DNA of 64,000 nucleotides from Rhodoplanes sp963840055 (GTDB lineage: Bacteria > Pseudomonadota > Alphaproteobacteria > Rhizobiales > Xanthobacteraceae): contig CAWIXM010000022.1 of the NCBI GenBank assembly GCA_963840055.1, forward strand, positions 310,001-374,000, given 5' to 3'. The notes under the pieces are model-generated. The model ran no database searches. It had not been told where the DNA came from and worked only from the letters and a program-made list of their open reading frames with translations. The position numbers and the translations under genes are program-made. Below are positions 9,575 to 18,835 of the stretch, one piece after another. How positions within the stretch are numbered: the first letter of the stretch is position 1; every line of letters begins with the position of its first letter.

Positions 9575-9912
9575 GCTATGGCGATAAATGGCCGTCGCAA
9601 TAAACCTATCGGACCCGGGGGCAGTACCCGGCGCCTCCACCATCTGCCCATCGGGCTGTGGTCTCGTCTTGCGTAATCCGCCGCGCTTCGGTGGGCAGCT
9701 GATGGGGGCGAAATAGGATCGACGAGGGTGTAAAGGGCTCGCTTTCGCTCGGTATGGTTCCGCCGTTATCGGGCCATAGCAATAGTTGCCAACGACAACT
9801 ATGCTCCGGTGGCTCAGGCCGCGTAATGCGGTTTGAAAAGCCGATTTCAAGCCCTGGCGTTTAGCAGCGTCAGGCGGGGTTCGGAGGCACCTGGCAACAG
9901 AAGCCTCCACTT
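9575..9912 (+). ncRNA. ssrA: Circularly permuted two-piece tmRNA
   Basis: Rescues stalled ribosomes by trans-translation. As in alphaproteobacteria generally, the 3' acceptor piece comes first: it ends CGCCTCC-A-CCA (9632-9642). After an intervening segment the coding piece begins GGGGGCG (9704-9710), which pairs with CGCCTCC to rebuild the acceptor stem with a third-pair G-U, the alanine identity element. AAATAGGATCGAC follows as the D-arm region. The tag is read GCC AAC GAC AAC TAT ... GCG TAA (9788-9826), giving ANDNYAPVAQAA. A GGAGGC/GCCTCC hairpin closes the coding piece near 9873-9898. Outer ends are approximate. Confidence 0.95.
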
Positions 9913-10084
9913 CGCCTCCTTGTCGCGGGGTGCGTAAGCGGAGGCGATATTTTTCGCGTCTGTGGAGGGCGCGTCATTTAGTCAAAGGCGGAAGATGGTG
10001 TAATGGCGGCGTCCGCGCGGGCGGCCGGCGCAGTTCTTGCCTGAACTGGTTATCCGCCCGCATTTTCTGGGGGCACGCTCACAA

Positions 10085-10104
10085 TTCGCCGGAAAATGCT
10101 CTAG
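10085..10104. repeat. Short dispersed repeat, 20 bp identical to 52605-52624
   Basis: The 20-mer TTCGCCGGAAAATGCTCTAG occurs here upstream of sspB and again between rplO and rpmD. It resembles the end of a repeat element common in rhizobial intergenic DNA. The remaining sequence between tmRNA and sspB shows no gene. Confidence 0.6.
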
Positions 10105-10137
10105 CATCGCACGGCAACGAATCGTCGAGACGGATCG

Positions 10138-10725
10138 ATGGCGACCGATTACATCCGCTACGACATCCTCACTCAGGAAGCGCTGCGAGGCGTGGTGCGA
10201 ACCGTGCTCACCGACGCGGCGGCGAAGGGCCTGCCCGGCGAGCACCATTTCTATATCAACATCGACACCCGCGCCGAAGGCGTGAAAATCTCTCCCCGGC
10301 TGGCTGCGCAATATCCGGAAGAAATGACCATCGTGCTCCAGCACCAGTTCTGGGATCTCTCCATCCGCGACGACGTGTTCGAGGTCGGGCTGTCGTTCAA
10401 CGGGATACCGGAGCGGCTGGTCGTCCCGCTGGCAGCTATCAAAGGATTCTTCGACCCCTCCGTTCAGTTCGGGCTGCAATTCGCGGTCGAAGCCGAACTC
10501 AAGGGCGAAGGCCCCGAGGCCGAGGAGACGCCGGCAAGCGACGCTTCCCCGCAAGCCAAAGCAGGCAAAGAACGGCCGCCCGTTCGCCACAAGCGGGCGC
10601 CGGGTCGCAGCGAGCCCGCGTCGCCATCAGAAGGTCCACTTCCTTCGCCGCGCGCGGACGAGCCGCCGGACAAGCCTCAGGGTGGCGGCGAGGTCGTTCG
10701 CCTGGACCGTTTCCGCAAGAAATAG
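10138..10725 (+). CDS. sspB: SspB-alpha, ClpXP adaptor for ssrA-tagged proteins
   Basis: Binds the tmRNA-encoded degradation tag and tethers tagged proteins to ClpX. The first 125 or so residues match the alphaproteobacterial SspB fold (IRYDILTQEALRGVV at the start, EHHFYINIDT, PEEMTIVLQHQFWDLSI and VPLAAIKGFFDPSVQFGLQF). A Pro/Glu-rich flexible linker of about 60 residues follows, and the chain ends EVVRLDRFRKK, the kind of short basic/hydrophobic tail that docks on the ClpX zinc domain. It lies 225 bases downstream of the tmRNA gene on the same strand, so tag maker and tag reader are neighbours. Confidence 0.93.
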   Translation: MATDYIRYDILTQEALRGVVRTVLTDAAAKGLPGEHHFYINIDTRAEGVKISPRLAAQYPEEMTIVLQHQFWDLSIRDDVFEVGLSFNGIPERLVVPLAAIKGFFDPSVQFGLQFAVEAELKGEGPEAEETPASDASPQAKAGKERPPVRHKRAPGRSEPASPSEGPLPSPRADEPPDKPQGGGEVVRLDRFRKK

Positions 10726-10917
10726 CGGGCCAGATTCGGCGTCCACCGACGCCGGCGCTATTCCCGACGATCCGTTGGCTTGGCTCCGTCATTTCCGAAG
10801 CTGAGCGTCGCAAAGCATTCGCGACCCCCGCTCCCTATCTAAGAGCATGGCTTACAGGCTCGCCGCTGCGCGACGCCCCGCAATGGCGACGAAACCACTC
10901 TGCTTCAAGAGATTGCC

Positions 10918-12309
10918 ATGACCCGGATGCGCACCGAGACCGACACGTTCGGACCGATCGACGTTCCCGCCGATGCCTATTGGGGGGCGCAGACTGAGCG
11001 CTCGCGCCGCAATTTCCGCATCGGCGAGGAATGCATGCCGATCGCGCTCATTCGCGCGCTCGCTCGCGTCAAGCGTGTCGCCGCGGAGGTCAACCACGGG
11101 CTCGGCCTGCTCGACGAAGAGCGCATGGGCGCGATCGTCGCCGCGGCCGACGAAGTCGTCGCCGGGCGCTTCGACGACCACTTCCCGCTGATCGTTTGGC
11201 AGACCGGCTCCGGCACCCAGACCAACATGAATGTCAACGAGGTCGTCGCCAATCGCGCGAATGAATTGCTCGGCGGGACGCTTGGCGGCAAGTCCCCGGT
11301 GCACCCCAACGACCATGTCAACATGAGTCAGTCGTCCAACGACAGCTTTCCGACCGCCATGCACATCGCCGCGGTCGAAGAGATCGTCGAACGGCTGATC
11401 CCCGCACTTGCTCATTTGCGCGCGGCGCTCGCCGAAAAGAGCGAGGCGTTCGAGCCGATCGTGAAGATCGGGCGCACGCATCTGCAGGACGCCGTTCCGC
11501 TCACGCTGGGCCAGGAGTTTTCCGGCTACGCCGCGCAGGTCGGCTCAGCTCTCGTCCGCATCGAAGCAGCCCTCCAGCAACTCTATCCGCTCGCACAAGG
11601 CGGCACGGCGGTCGGCACTGGATTGAACGCGCCGCGCGAATTCGCCGACCGCTTCGCCGAACGCATGGCGGCCCTGACCGGGCGCCCTTTCGTGAGTGCC
11701 GCCAACAAGTTCGAGGCGCTTGCTGCCCATGATGTCTTCGTCTTCGTCCACGGCGCGCTCGCCGCGCTTGCCGCCGCCTTGTTCAAGATCGCCAACGATA
11801 TCCGCCTGCTCGGCAGCGGGCCGCGCTCCGGCTTCGGCGAGATCATCCTGCCGGAGAACGAGCCCGGTTCCTCGATCATGCCGGGCAAGGTCAATCCCAC
11901 CCAGAACGAGGCGCTCACCATGGTGTGCGCCCGCGTTTTCGGAAACGAGACCACGATTACCGTCGCGGCGAGCCAGGGACATTTCGAGCTCAACGTGTTC
12001 AAGCCGGTGATTGCATTCGCCTTCCTGCAATCGGTGCGCCTGCTCGCGGACGCTTCGCGCTCATTTACCGATCATTGCGTCGCCGGCATCCAACCCAACG
12101 AAGGAAGAATTGCAGCGCTGATGCAGCAATCGCTCATGCTGGTGACTGCGCTTGCGCCCAAGCTCGGCTACGACAAGGCGGCGGAAATCGCCAAGACGGC
12201 TCACGCGAAGGGCACGACGTTGCGCGAGGAGGCGGTCCGGCTTGGCCATGTCACGGGCGAGGAGTTCGACCGCCTTGTGCGCCCACAGACAATGACACGG
12301 CCAGGTTGA
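10918..12309 (+). CDS. fumC: Class II fumarate hydratase
   Basis: Interconverts fumarate and L-malate in the TCA cycle; oxygen-stable homotetramer. 463 residues, the usual length. It shows the family active-site segments: WQTGSGTQTNMNVNEV, the HPNDHVNMSQSSNDSFP block, GRTHLQDAVPLTLGQE and the fumarase/aspartase signature GSSIMPGKVNPTQNE near residue 318. The start ATG at 10918 has a weak AAGAGA upstream; a second ATG three codons later is possible. A promoter probably lies in the 190 bases after sspB, where I see no other feature. Confidence 0.97.
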   Translation: MTRMRTETDTFGPIDVPADAYWGAQTERSRRNFRIGEECMPIALIRALARVKRVAAEVNHGLGLLDEERMGAIVAAADEVVAGRFDDHFPLIVWQTGSGTQTNMNVNEVVANRANELLGGTLGGKSPVHPNDHVNMSQSSNDSFPTAMHIAAVEEIVERLIPALAHLRAALAEKSEAFEPIVKIGRTHLQDAVPLTLGQEFSGYAAQVGSALVRIEAALQQLYPLAQGGTAVGTGLNAPREFADRFAERMAALTGRPFVSAANKFEALAAHDVFVFVHGALAALAAALFKIANDIRLLGSGPRSGFGEIILPENEPGSSIMPGKVNPTQNEALTMVCARVFGNETTITVAASQGHFELNVFKPVIAFAFLQSVRLLADASRSFTDHCVAGIQPNEGRIAALMQQSLMLVTALAPKLGYDKAAEIAKTAHAKGTTLREEAVRLGHVTGEEFDRLVRPQTMTRPG

Positions 12310-12495
12310 ACCATCCCCGCGGGTATGCGGGCGGCGGTGCCGACCCGGTCGCCCCGTCAAACGCCAAAAATGCGAAAAGGTCGCGGAACGCGTGGCAGGG
12401 AACCGGGTTCTTCGTGAGAAGGGCTGAATGAAAGCGGCTCAAGGCCACAATGAAGGCCGACCGCGATCTCGACCACCAAAACCGGGATACGGACG

Positions 12496-12780
12496 ATGGT
12501 TATGAAATCGCCAGTCGTAAAGCGCTCGATCGTGATTGCCGGCCACAAGACGAGCGTGAGCCTTGAAAATGAATTCTGGAGCGGTCTCAAGGAAATCGCC
12601 ACGAACCGTAATATGACGCTTTCGGATATCGTATCGACGATCGATTCCGGGCGTCAGCACGGAAATCTGTCATCGGCTATCCGCCTGTTCGTGCTGGACC
12701 ACTATCGCGCGAACGGGAACCGCACCGCTCCTCCCTCCCCCCATGAAGAGCTCGCCCCGGCGACGATGCGGGTCGGATAG
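12496..12780 (+). CDS. Ribbon-helix-helix domain protein
   Basis: A 94-residue protein with a RHH_4-type domain: VVKRSIVIAGHKTSVSLENE supplies the beta strand, followed by FWSGLKEIATNRNMTLSDIVSTI and SSAIRLFVLDHYRA as the two helices. The family is found as stand-alone small DNA-binding proteins in many rhizobia, often near fumC. Target and partner are unknown, and no toxin gene lies beside it, so an antitoxin role is unsupported. It ends 28 bases before the convergent AsmA-like gene. Confidence 0.8.
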   Translation: MVMKSPVVKRSIVIAGHKTSVSLENEFWSGLKEIATNRNMTLSDIVSTIDSGRQHGNLSSAIRLFVLDHYRANGNRTAPPSPHEELAPATMRVG

Positions 12781-12808
12781 GCGAGGGGCCCGTACCTGCG
12801 GCAAAATT

Positions 12809-15800
12809 TCACGGCCGGCCGAAGAAGTTTTCCCAGAAGGACCGTCTTCGCGGCGGCGACAGGGATGTCGGGGGCGCTGGGGTTGGCGCGCGCTTTGCCG
12901 TCGCGGGGGGGCGCCGCGCGGGTTTAGCTGACGGCGGCTTGACCTCAATGGCTGGCGGCAAGTCTGGCGCGCGTTCGGACACGGCGGGTCCCGTTCCCTC
13001 GTCCACCACGCCGTCCCCGCGCGAACTCGGCACACCGTCCGGTTCCACGCGTTGTAATGCGCGTTCCCGTTCGAACTCGCTCGCGCTCGGCGCGCTCGGC
13101 CGCCGCTGCGGCTTCCTCGCGCCGTTTTGCTTCGCGCTCAGCCGCCTCGACGCGCTTCGACTCTTGCTCAACCGCTCGCAGCGTGACGAAGGTGACCAGC
13201 TCGGACGTGTCGATCTCCCGCTTCGGTGTCGAAAGCGGCCCATTCAGTAAGACGGTGATTTCCGGACGGCGTCCCTTCATGTCCTCGCGCGGGGCGCCGG
13301 AGAGCGTGAAGCGGGCCTCCAGATTGCTGTCTACGAGATTGAACGTGCCCGAGAGGACGATATCCGCTCCGTCGGCATTGACGACGACGGGAACGATCCT
13401 GATCCGCCCATCCAGGATGGCGAGGGTGGTCGTAGCTGACGGAACCGCCAGATGCCCCGCATCGAGGGCGCGCCCGAGATAGGCTGAAAGCCGTTCCGGC
13501 GCCAAACCGCGCTCGGAGGCCCGGATCGCCGCGTCGATCGCCTTGGGATCGAGCCCGGCGACCTGAACGTGGTCGAAGGTCAGAGTTCCTTTTCCCTGAA
13601 GCGCGCCGATCAAGGCGGCGGGACTCAGTCCGGTCCCCTCGACTTCCATCGCGAGCGAAACGCCGCCCGAGGCCGGCGGCTTGTCGTGCCCGAACGCGAT
13701 CTGGGCGAGGTCGCCTTTGGATAAATCCACACGCGCCCGCGCGGATAGTCCTTCCGGGACAAAACGGAACGCCGCATTCGCGTTGAGCGTGCCGCCGGCT
13801 AGGCTCCCGGTGAGATCATCGATGTCAAAGGAAGCGCCGTCGAAGCGCGCCCGTCCTTTGAGAACCTGCGCGTCTAGTCCGGGCAAGAGAGCGACGCGTT
13901 CGGCTTCAAAACTAACGCCGCCCTTGACGTCGTCGAACAACGGACGGACGAACGGCTCGGCCGACCAGCCGGCGCCCTGTTCCCGCACCGGGCGCTTGGG
14001 GACGCCGATCAGAGCCGCGATGACCGGGACAGCATTAATATCCGTCGCCGAAAGGCGGCCGTCGATGACAGCCGGGGAAGCGAGGCTGAGGCTTACCCGT
14101 CCGCCGACCGTCGAGCCCGCAATCTTTCCTTTGACATCCTCGAATGCGAGTGCGCGCCCGAGAAACGTAAGCCTGCTCTCGATTGCAACCGGCATGGCCG
14201 CCGGTGCGGCCGCATTCAGGAGCGCGCGCGCGTCCGTTGCCGTAAGCGACAGCTTGGCAAGGCCTTTGGGTACGCCCTTCTCCAGCCGCGCTGTGCCTTC
14301 GCCGGACGCCCAAAGCCCGCCCGAGGCAAGGCGCAGTTCGTATGCGATATCGCCGTCGAGCGGACCATTTCCCGACAGCAGTATCGCCGCGGGCCGAGGA
14401 TCGATCGCCGCCACATGATCAAGGCCGACGAGCGCCGCGAGCACCTTGCCGTCGTCGGACTCGAGCGATCCGTCGATCCTCACTTTCGCCGAAGCGAGCG
14501 CCGCCGGATCGCCGATCCCGCTTGCCGACAGGTTGAGCCGGACCGCGCCGAGCCTGCCATCGAAGGCAAGTTTTGCGTGCGTCGCCGACCTCGCGCTTCC
14601 CTGACCCGCCGGGCCGGGCTTGGCAGGCCCCACTTCCAGCCGCGCCCGCAATTCAGCCGGAGCAAGCTGTCCACCGTAGCGTCGAAGCTCGCCGGCAGCG
14701 TCCGGCGTGAGGCGTCCGATCAGCGCGATCAGTCCGTCCGCCCGCGCTGCATTAAGCGCAAGCGATACCGCTCCATGCGGCGGCGACGACGCGGTATCGA
14801 TCAAGCCGGTCGCGCTGATGCGGGCGCCGCGGAGATCGCCGACGGAAAAACGTTCGACGGTCAGTCCGCTTGCGTCCAGCTTGAGCTTGGCGTCGACCTT
14901 GTTCGCTTGAACGTCGGCATAGGTGACCTTTCCGATCGCAAGCGATAGCGCCACGTTGCGCGGCCTTTCGAACTTCACGCCAGCGAACGCGCTATTGGCG
15001 ATCGCAATCGCGCGGGCGAGATCGATCTCGTCCGCCCGCAATGTTGCATCGAGGCGGGCCGGAGCGTTCGCGCCGGCCGGAGCGTAGGCGATACGCCCTT
15101 CGATCGGCTTGTTGTCGACCTCGGCCCGCAGCCGATCGACGACGATGCCTCGGTCGCCAATGGTGAGATCGCCGCTTGCCCGCAGCGACGCTGCGGAGGC
15201 GGGAAGCTGATCACCTTCTCCTTCAATGAACGACCATAACGCCTTGGGATCGCCCAATTCAATGCTTGCGGGACCCGCAAATTCAAGGCCCTTTGCGCGC
15301 GAGGATTCGAGCCGGCCGCTCAGATGCGCCTGGGTGAAGCCGGGCGCGCGGAACTCCAGCGTCTCGATGTCCCAATAGTCGCCGGCGACGCCGATCGTGC
15401 CGCGCAGGTTCTGTAAGGCGGCGGCGCCGATCGCAAGCGCGTCGACATCGAGTTCGAGTGTCCCCCGCACCGGGGGGCGCAATTGCTCGAACAGCGTCCG
15501 CACCGCGGCGAGCAGCGTCGCCGCGGGCGAGCGCCGGCTCGCGTCGGGGGCGTCGATCAGCCGGTCGAGGTCGAGCTGGCGTCCGCTCAGCGTCGCCGTG
15601 AAATGCGGATTCGCGCCAAGGGCGAGAATCCGCCTTTCCCGACAGGCGGAATGGCCGGTCGTCCGGTCCATACTGAAACTCGATCTGCTCGGCGGAGATG
15701 CGGCGGGGGTCCGCCTTCACCGGCGTCGTCAGCCGCCACGGCTCGCGTGCGAGCGTGCGCCCGCCCGGGAGCGCCGCGCCCGCTGGACGCGCGAGCGTGA

Positions 15801-16500
15801 GCGCGCCCTCATAGCGCGGAGTTGCATCGTCGATCCGCAAGACGCCGTCGGTTTCCACGATCAGCGGCCGATCGACCGCTTCAAGGCTTAGGCGGAACTT
15901 CGCGCCCTCCGCGCCGCGCCGGCCGGAAGCGATGTGATAACGATAGGAATCGCCGTCAGAAATAAACGAGCCATCCCCGCGAATTGGTCCGATCAGCGAC
16001 CGTACATCCCCCTCGAAAGAAAAACCGTCGAGCGTCAAAGTCGAATTGCTCGTAGCGTCGACGAGCACGATGCGCCCGCGCTCGATCGAAAGGCGCTCGA
16101 TCGAGAGGCGATCGGGAGCAATCGCCGTCCCAACCCCAGGCGCCTGCAGGTGGCCCGCTGCGTTTAGCGCAACACGGATCCGTGGCTCGCTGAGGGTCAG
16201 CTCGCTCACGCGCCATTCGCCCCGCAGCAGCGGACCGAGGGCGAGTTCGAACCGCAGCGCGCGCGCGGAGAACGTGGCCTCCCCGCCGGCCAGCTCGACG
16301 CTGCGCAGAGATAGGGACGGTGTCGGTAGTAGCCGAGCGTCTATCGGTCCGGAAATCCGCACCGGCGCCCCCAACAGCCGGCTTGCCTCCGTCTCGATAT
16401 CACTGCGATAGCGGGCCCAATCGACAAAATGCGGACCGACCAGCGCCGCCACTAGCGCCAGGATCAAGGCTATCGCCAAGCCAAGCAACGTCGTCTGCAC
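12809..16500 (-). CDS. AsmA-family envelope protein, split by two one-base frameshifts
   Basis: A large periplasm-facing protein anchored by one N-terminal membrane helix (LLGLAIALILALVAALVG), followed by the AsmA opening (YRSDIETEASRLLGAPVRISG) and a long beta-rich repeat region; AsmA-like proteins are linked to outer-membrane biogenesis and lipid transport. The gene starts GTG at 16500. The frame slips at about 15627 (one extra T on the coding strand, after RLSGKAD) and again at about 13079 (one extra C, before EFERERALQRVEP). The repaired product is about 1229 residues and ends SFWENFFGRP, a C-terminus typical of the rhizobial family. Either two assembly errors or a decaying gene. The substrate is unknown. 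Confidence 0.82.
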
Positions 16501-16630
16501 GCGTACGCTCCGGACGAATCTATCCGCTTCTTCGCGGGGACGCCCCCGCCCTCAAGACGCTGCCGCCGAGGTCGGGGATCGTCGCACCTTCGGGCGCGAT
16601 TCGGGTCCAGCTATATGTCTGCGCTCGACG

Positions 16631-18061
16631 CTACAGACAAGCAACGATCTTGCCGGGATTCATAATGCCCTGCGGGTCCAGCGCCTGCTTGAGCGACCGC
16701 ATGGCGTCGACGGTTGTCGGACCAAGTTCGCGATTGAGATACTTCATCTTGCCCTGCCCCACGCCGTGCTCGCCGGTACAGGTGCCATCCATGGCGAGCG
16801 CCCGCTCGACGAGACGCCCGAGCAGCGCTTCGGCGCGGGCCACCTCGCCGGCGTCGTCCATGTCGATCAGGAGGCACAGGTGGAAATTGCCGTCGCCGAC
16901 GTGGCCGACGATGGGCGAGATGAGCCGGCTCTCGGCAATGTCCGCCTGCGTCGCCACGATGCATTCAGCGAGCCGCGAGATCGGTACGCAGACGTCGCTG
17001 ACGAACACCTTCGCCCCGGGACGTAAGGCGCACGCCGCCCAATAGGCATCGTGCCGCGCCTGCCACAGCCGCGTGCGGTCCTCTGGCCACGTCGCCCACT
17101 CGAACGGGCCGCCCGCGAACTCGGCTGCGATTTCCCCGAAGCGCTCCGATTGCTCCGCGACGCCCGCTTCGGTGCCATGGAACTCGACGAACAGCATCGG
17201 AACCTCGGGCAAGGAAAGCTTCGAGTAAGCGTTCGCCGCTTTGACCTGGACCTCGTCGAGAAGTTCGATGCGGGCGACTGGAATCCCGGTCTGGATGGTT
17301 ATGATCACCGCATTGCAAGCGGCCTCGACGCTGGGAAACGGGCAGACGCCGCTAGCGACCGCTTCCGGGATGCCATGCAATTTCAGGGTCAGCTCGGTGA
17401 TCACGCCGAGCGTGCCTTCCGAGCCGATGAACAACCGGGCGAGATCGTAGCCGGCGGACGACTTCTTCGCGCGCCCTCCGGTCGACAGCACCTCGCCGTT
17501 CGCAAGCACGGCCTTCAGCGCGAGCACGCAGTCCTTCATCGTGCCGTAGCGCACCGCATTGGTGCCGGAGGCGCGCGTCGCCGCCATGCCGCCCAAAGAC
17601 GCGTCGGCGCCGGGATCGAGGGGAAAGAATAGCCCTTGGTCGCGCAAATACTCGTTGAGTTGCTTACGCGTCACCCCTGGCTGGACCACGCAGTCTAGGT
17701 CCTCAGCATGCACGGCGAGCACGCGGTTCATGTCGCGCACGTCGATCGATATCCCGCCACGCGGCGCATTCACTTGGCCCTCGAGCGACGTGCCGACTCC
17801 GAAGGGGATGACGGGCACGCCGTGAGCGGCGCAGATGCGCACGATTTGTTGAACGTCCTCGGTGCATTGCGGGAAGACGACGGCGTCGGGAGGCTCGTTT
17901 GCGATCCAAGTGGTGGTGTGTCCGTGTTGCTCGCGCACCGCGCGGGAGGTGACGATGCGATTGCCAAGAGCCGCCGACAGCGCGGCAATCGCGCTGTCAA
18001 TTGCCCCGCTGTCACATCGTGAAATCGGCCTGTTTTCGAGTCCTACTTCAAGATGTGTCAT
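16631..18061 (-). CDS. FAD-linked D-lactate/2-hydroxyacid dehydrogenase
   Basis: A flavoenzyme of the vanillyl-alcohol-oxidase fold, most like cytochrome-linked D-lactate dehydrogenase or the FAD subunit of glycolate oxidase. The N-terminal half is the FAD-binding PCMH domain (PDAVVFPQCTEDVQQIV, PFGVGTSLEGQ, DPGADASLGGMAATRASG); the C-terminal half carries HVGDGNFHLCLL and GEHGVGQGKMKYL, with the chain ending PGIMNPGKIV-like. The start is set at MTHLEVGLEN (18061), giving 476 residues; an upstream in-frame ATG adds 24 Cys-rich residues not expected for the family. It diverges from the thioesterase gene 92 bases away. The exact substrate is not determined. Confidence 0.87.
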   Translation of the reverse strand: MTHLEVGLENRPISRCDSGAIDSAIAALSAALGNRIVTSRAVREQHGHTTTWIANEPPDAVVFPQCTEDVQQIVRICAAHGVPVIPFGVGTSLEGQVNAPRGGISIDVRDMNRVLAVHAEDLDCVVQPGVTRKQLNEYLRDQGLFFPLDPGADASLGGMAATRASGTNAVRYGTMKDCVLALKAVLANGEVLSTGGRAKKSSAGYDLARLFIGSEGTLGVITELTLKLHGIPEAVASGVCPFPSVEAACNAVIITIQTGIPVARIELLDEVQVKAANAYSKLSLPEVPMLFVEFHGTEAGVAEQSERFGEIAAEFAGGPFEWATWPEDRTRLWQARHDAYWAACALRPGAKVFVSDVCVPISRLAECIVATQADIAESRLISPIVGHVGDGNFHLCLLIDMDDAGEVARAEALLGRLVERALAMDGTCTGEHGVGQGKMKYLNRELGPTTVDAMRSLKQALDPQGIMNPGKIVACL

Positions 18062-18153
18062 GCATGCCTCAGTCGTGTGGCATTTTGCGATGCAGCACAG
18101 TCGAGGGCGTGCGGCGCTTCGACTTTGTGGCACAATGCTGGCATATTGAACCC

Positions 18154-18672
18154 ATGAAGGCCATGCTGGATCTGCTTGAATTCAAACCAGTGTTCTTTGC
18201 GCCTTTCGTCTCGTCCGCGATGCGGGTCGAGCCGGAATGGATCGACTATAATGGCCATCTCAACGTCGCCTATTATCACGTTCTGTTCGACCGCGCTTTC
18301 GACGAAGCGGTCTATCTGATTGGCGCCGGCCCCGATTACGTGAAGAGTGAGCGGCGCTCCTATTACACGGCGGAGGCCCATATTCGCCATCTGCGCGAAT
18401 TGCATGCCGGCGATCGCGTCCGCGTGACGGTCCAGCTTCTCGCTTACGACCTCAAGCGGTTGCATTTCTTTCAGCAGCTCTATCACGCGACCGAGGGATG
18501 GATAGCGGCGACGCTCGAGACCATGGCCCTGCATGTCGACATGGACAACAAAAAGGCGACGCCGGCGTCGAACCTGATAGCCTCGCGGCTTGCCGACATG
18601 CGGGCGTCCCACGGCCTGCTGCCGATCCCGGAGGCTGCTGGCCGGCGGGTCGAGATGCTGTCCCTGGGTTGA
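18154..18672 (+). CDS. Hotdog-fold acyl-CoA thioesterase (4HBT-like)
   Basis: 172 residues, single hotdog domain. The motif WIDYNGHLNVAYYHVLFDRA resembles the catalytic segment of 4-hydroxybenzoyl-CoA-type thioesterases, including the carnitine-associated subgroup; HIRHLRELHAGDRVRV forms the next strand pair. It hydrolyses acyl-CoA thioesters, substrate unknown. The ATG at 18154 (MKAMLDLLEF) is chosen because the upstream in-frame extension overlaps the divergent dehydrogenase gene and looks non-coding. Confidence 0.82.
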   Translation: MKAMLDLLEFKPVFFAPFVSSAMRVEPEWIDYNGHLNVAYYHVLFDRAFDEAVYLIGAGPDYVKSERRSYYTAEAHIRHLRELHAGDRVRVTVQLLAYDLKRLHFFQQLYHATEGWIAATLETMALHVDMDNKKATPASNLIASRLADMRASHGLLPIPEAAGRRVEMLSLG

Positions 18673-18835
18673 TTTTCGCGCAGCGACCAATTCCGTGACC
18701 GCGCACCGCGCACGTGAACGCGCCCTTTGCAGTTGAAGCCCCTCGCCGCCGGGCATTCCTGATGCCATCTTGGTGATGGATCGATTCGAAAAAGTGGATG
18801 CCATTGTCGGCTGCGGTCGGCAAACGAGAACCGGA

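Noticed and set aside
9449..9910. Minus-strand open frame of 153 codons in the ssrA region
   Set aside because: It covers the tmRNA acceptor and coding pieces, which explain the sequence fully.
9575..9912. ssrA as an attachment site for a genomic island
   Set aside because: No duplicated end of the tmRNA gene and no integrase gene were found in the window, although ssrA is a common integration site and an accessory gene lies next to it.
12496..12780. Ribbon-helix-helix gene as an antitoxin
   Set aside because: No toxin-like gene is next to it; neighbours are fumC and an AsmA-like gene.
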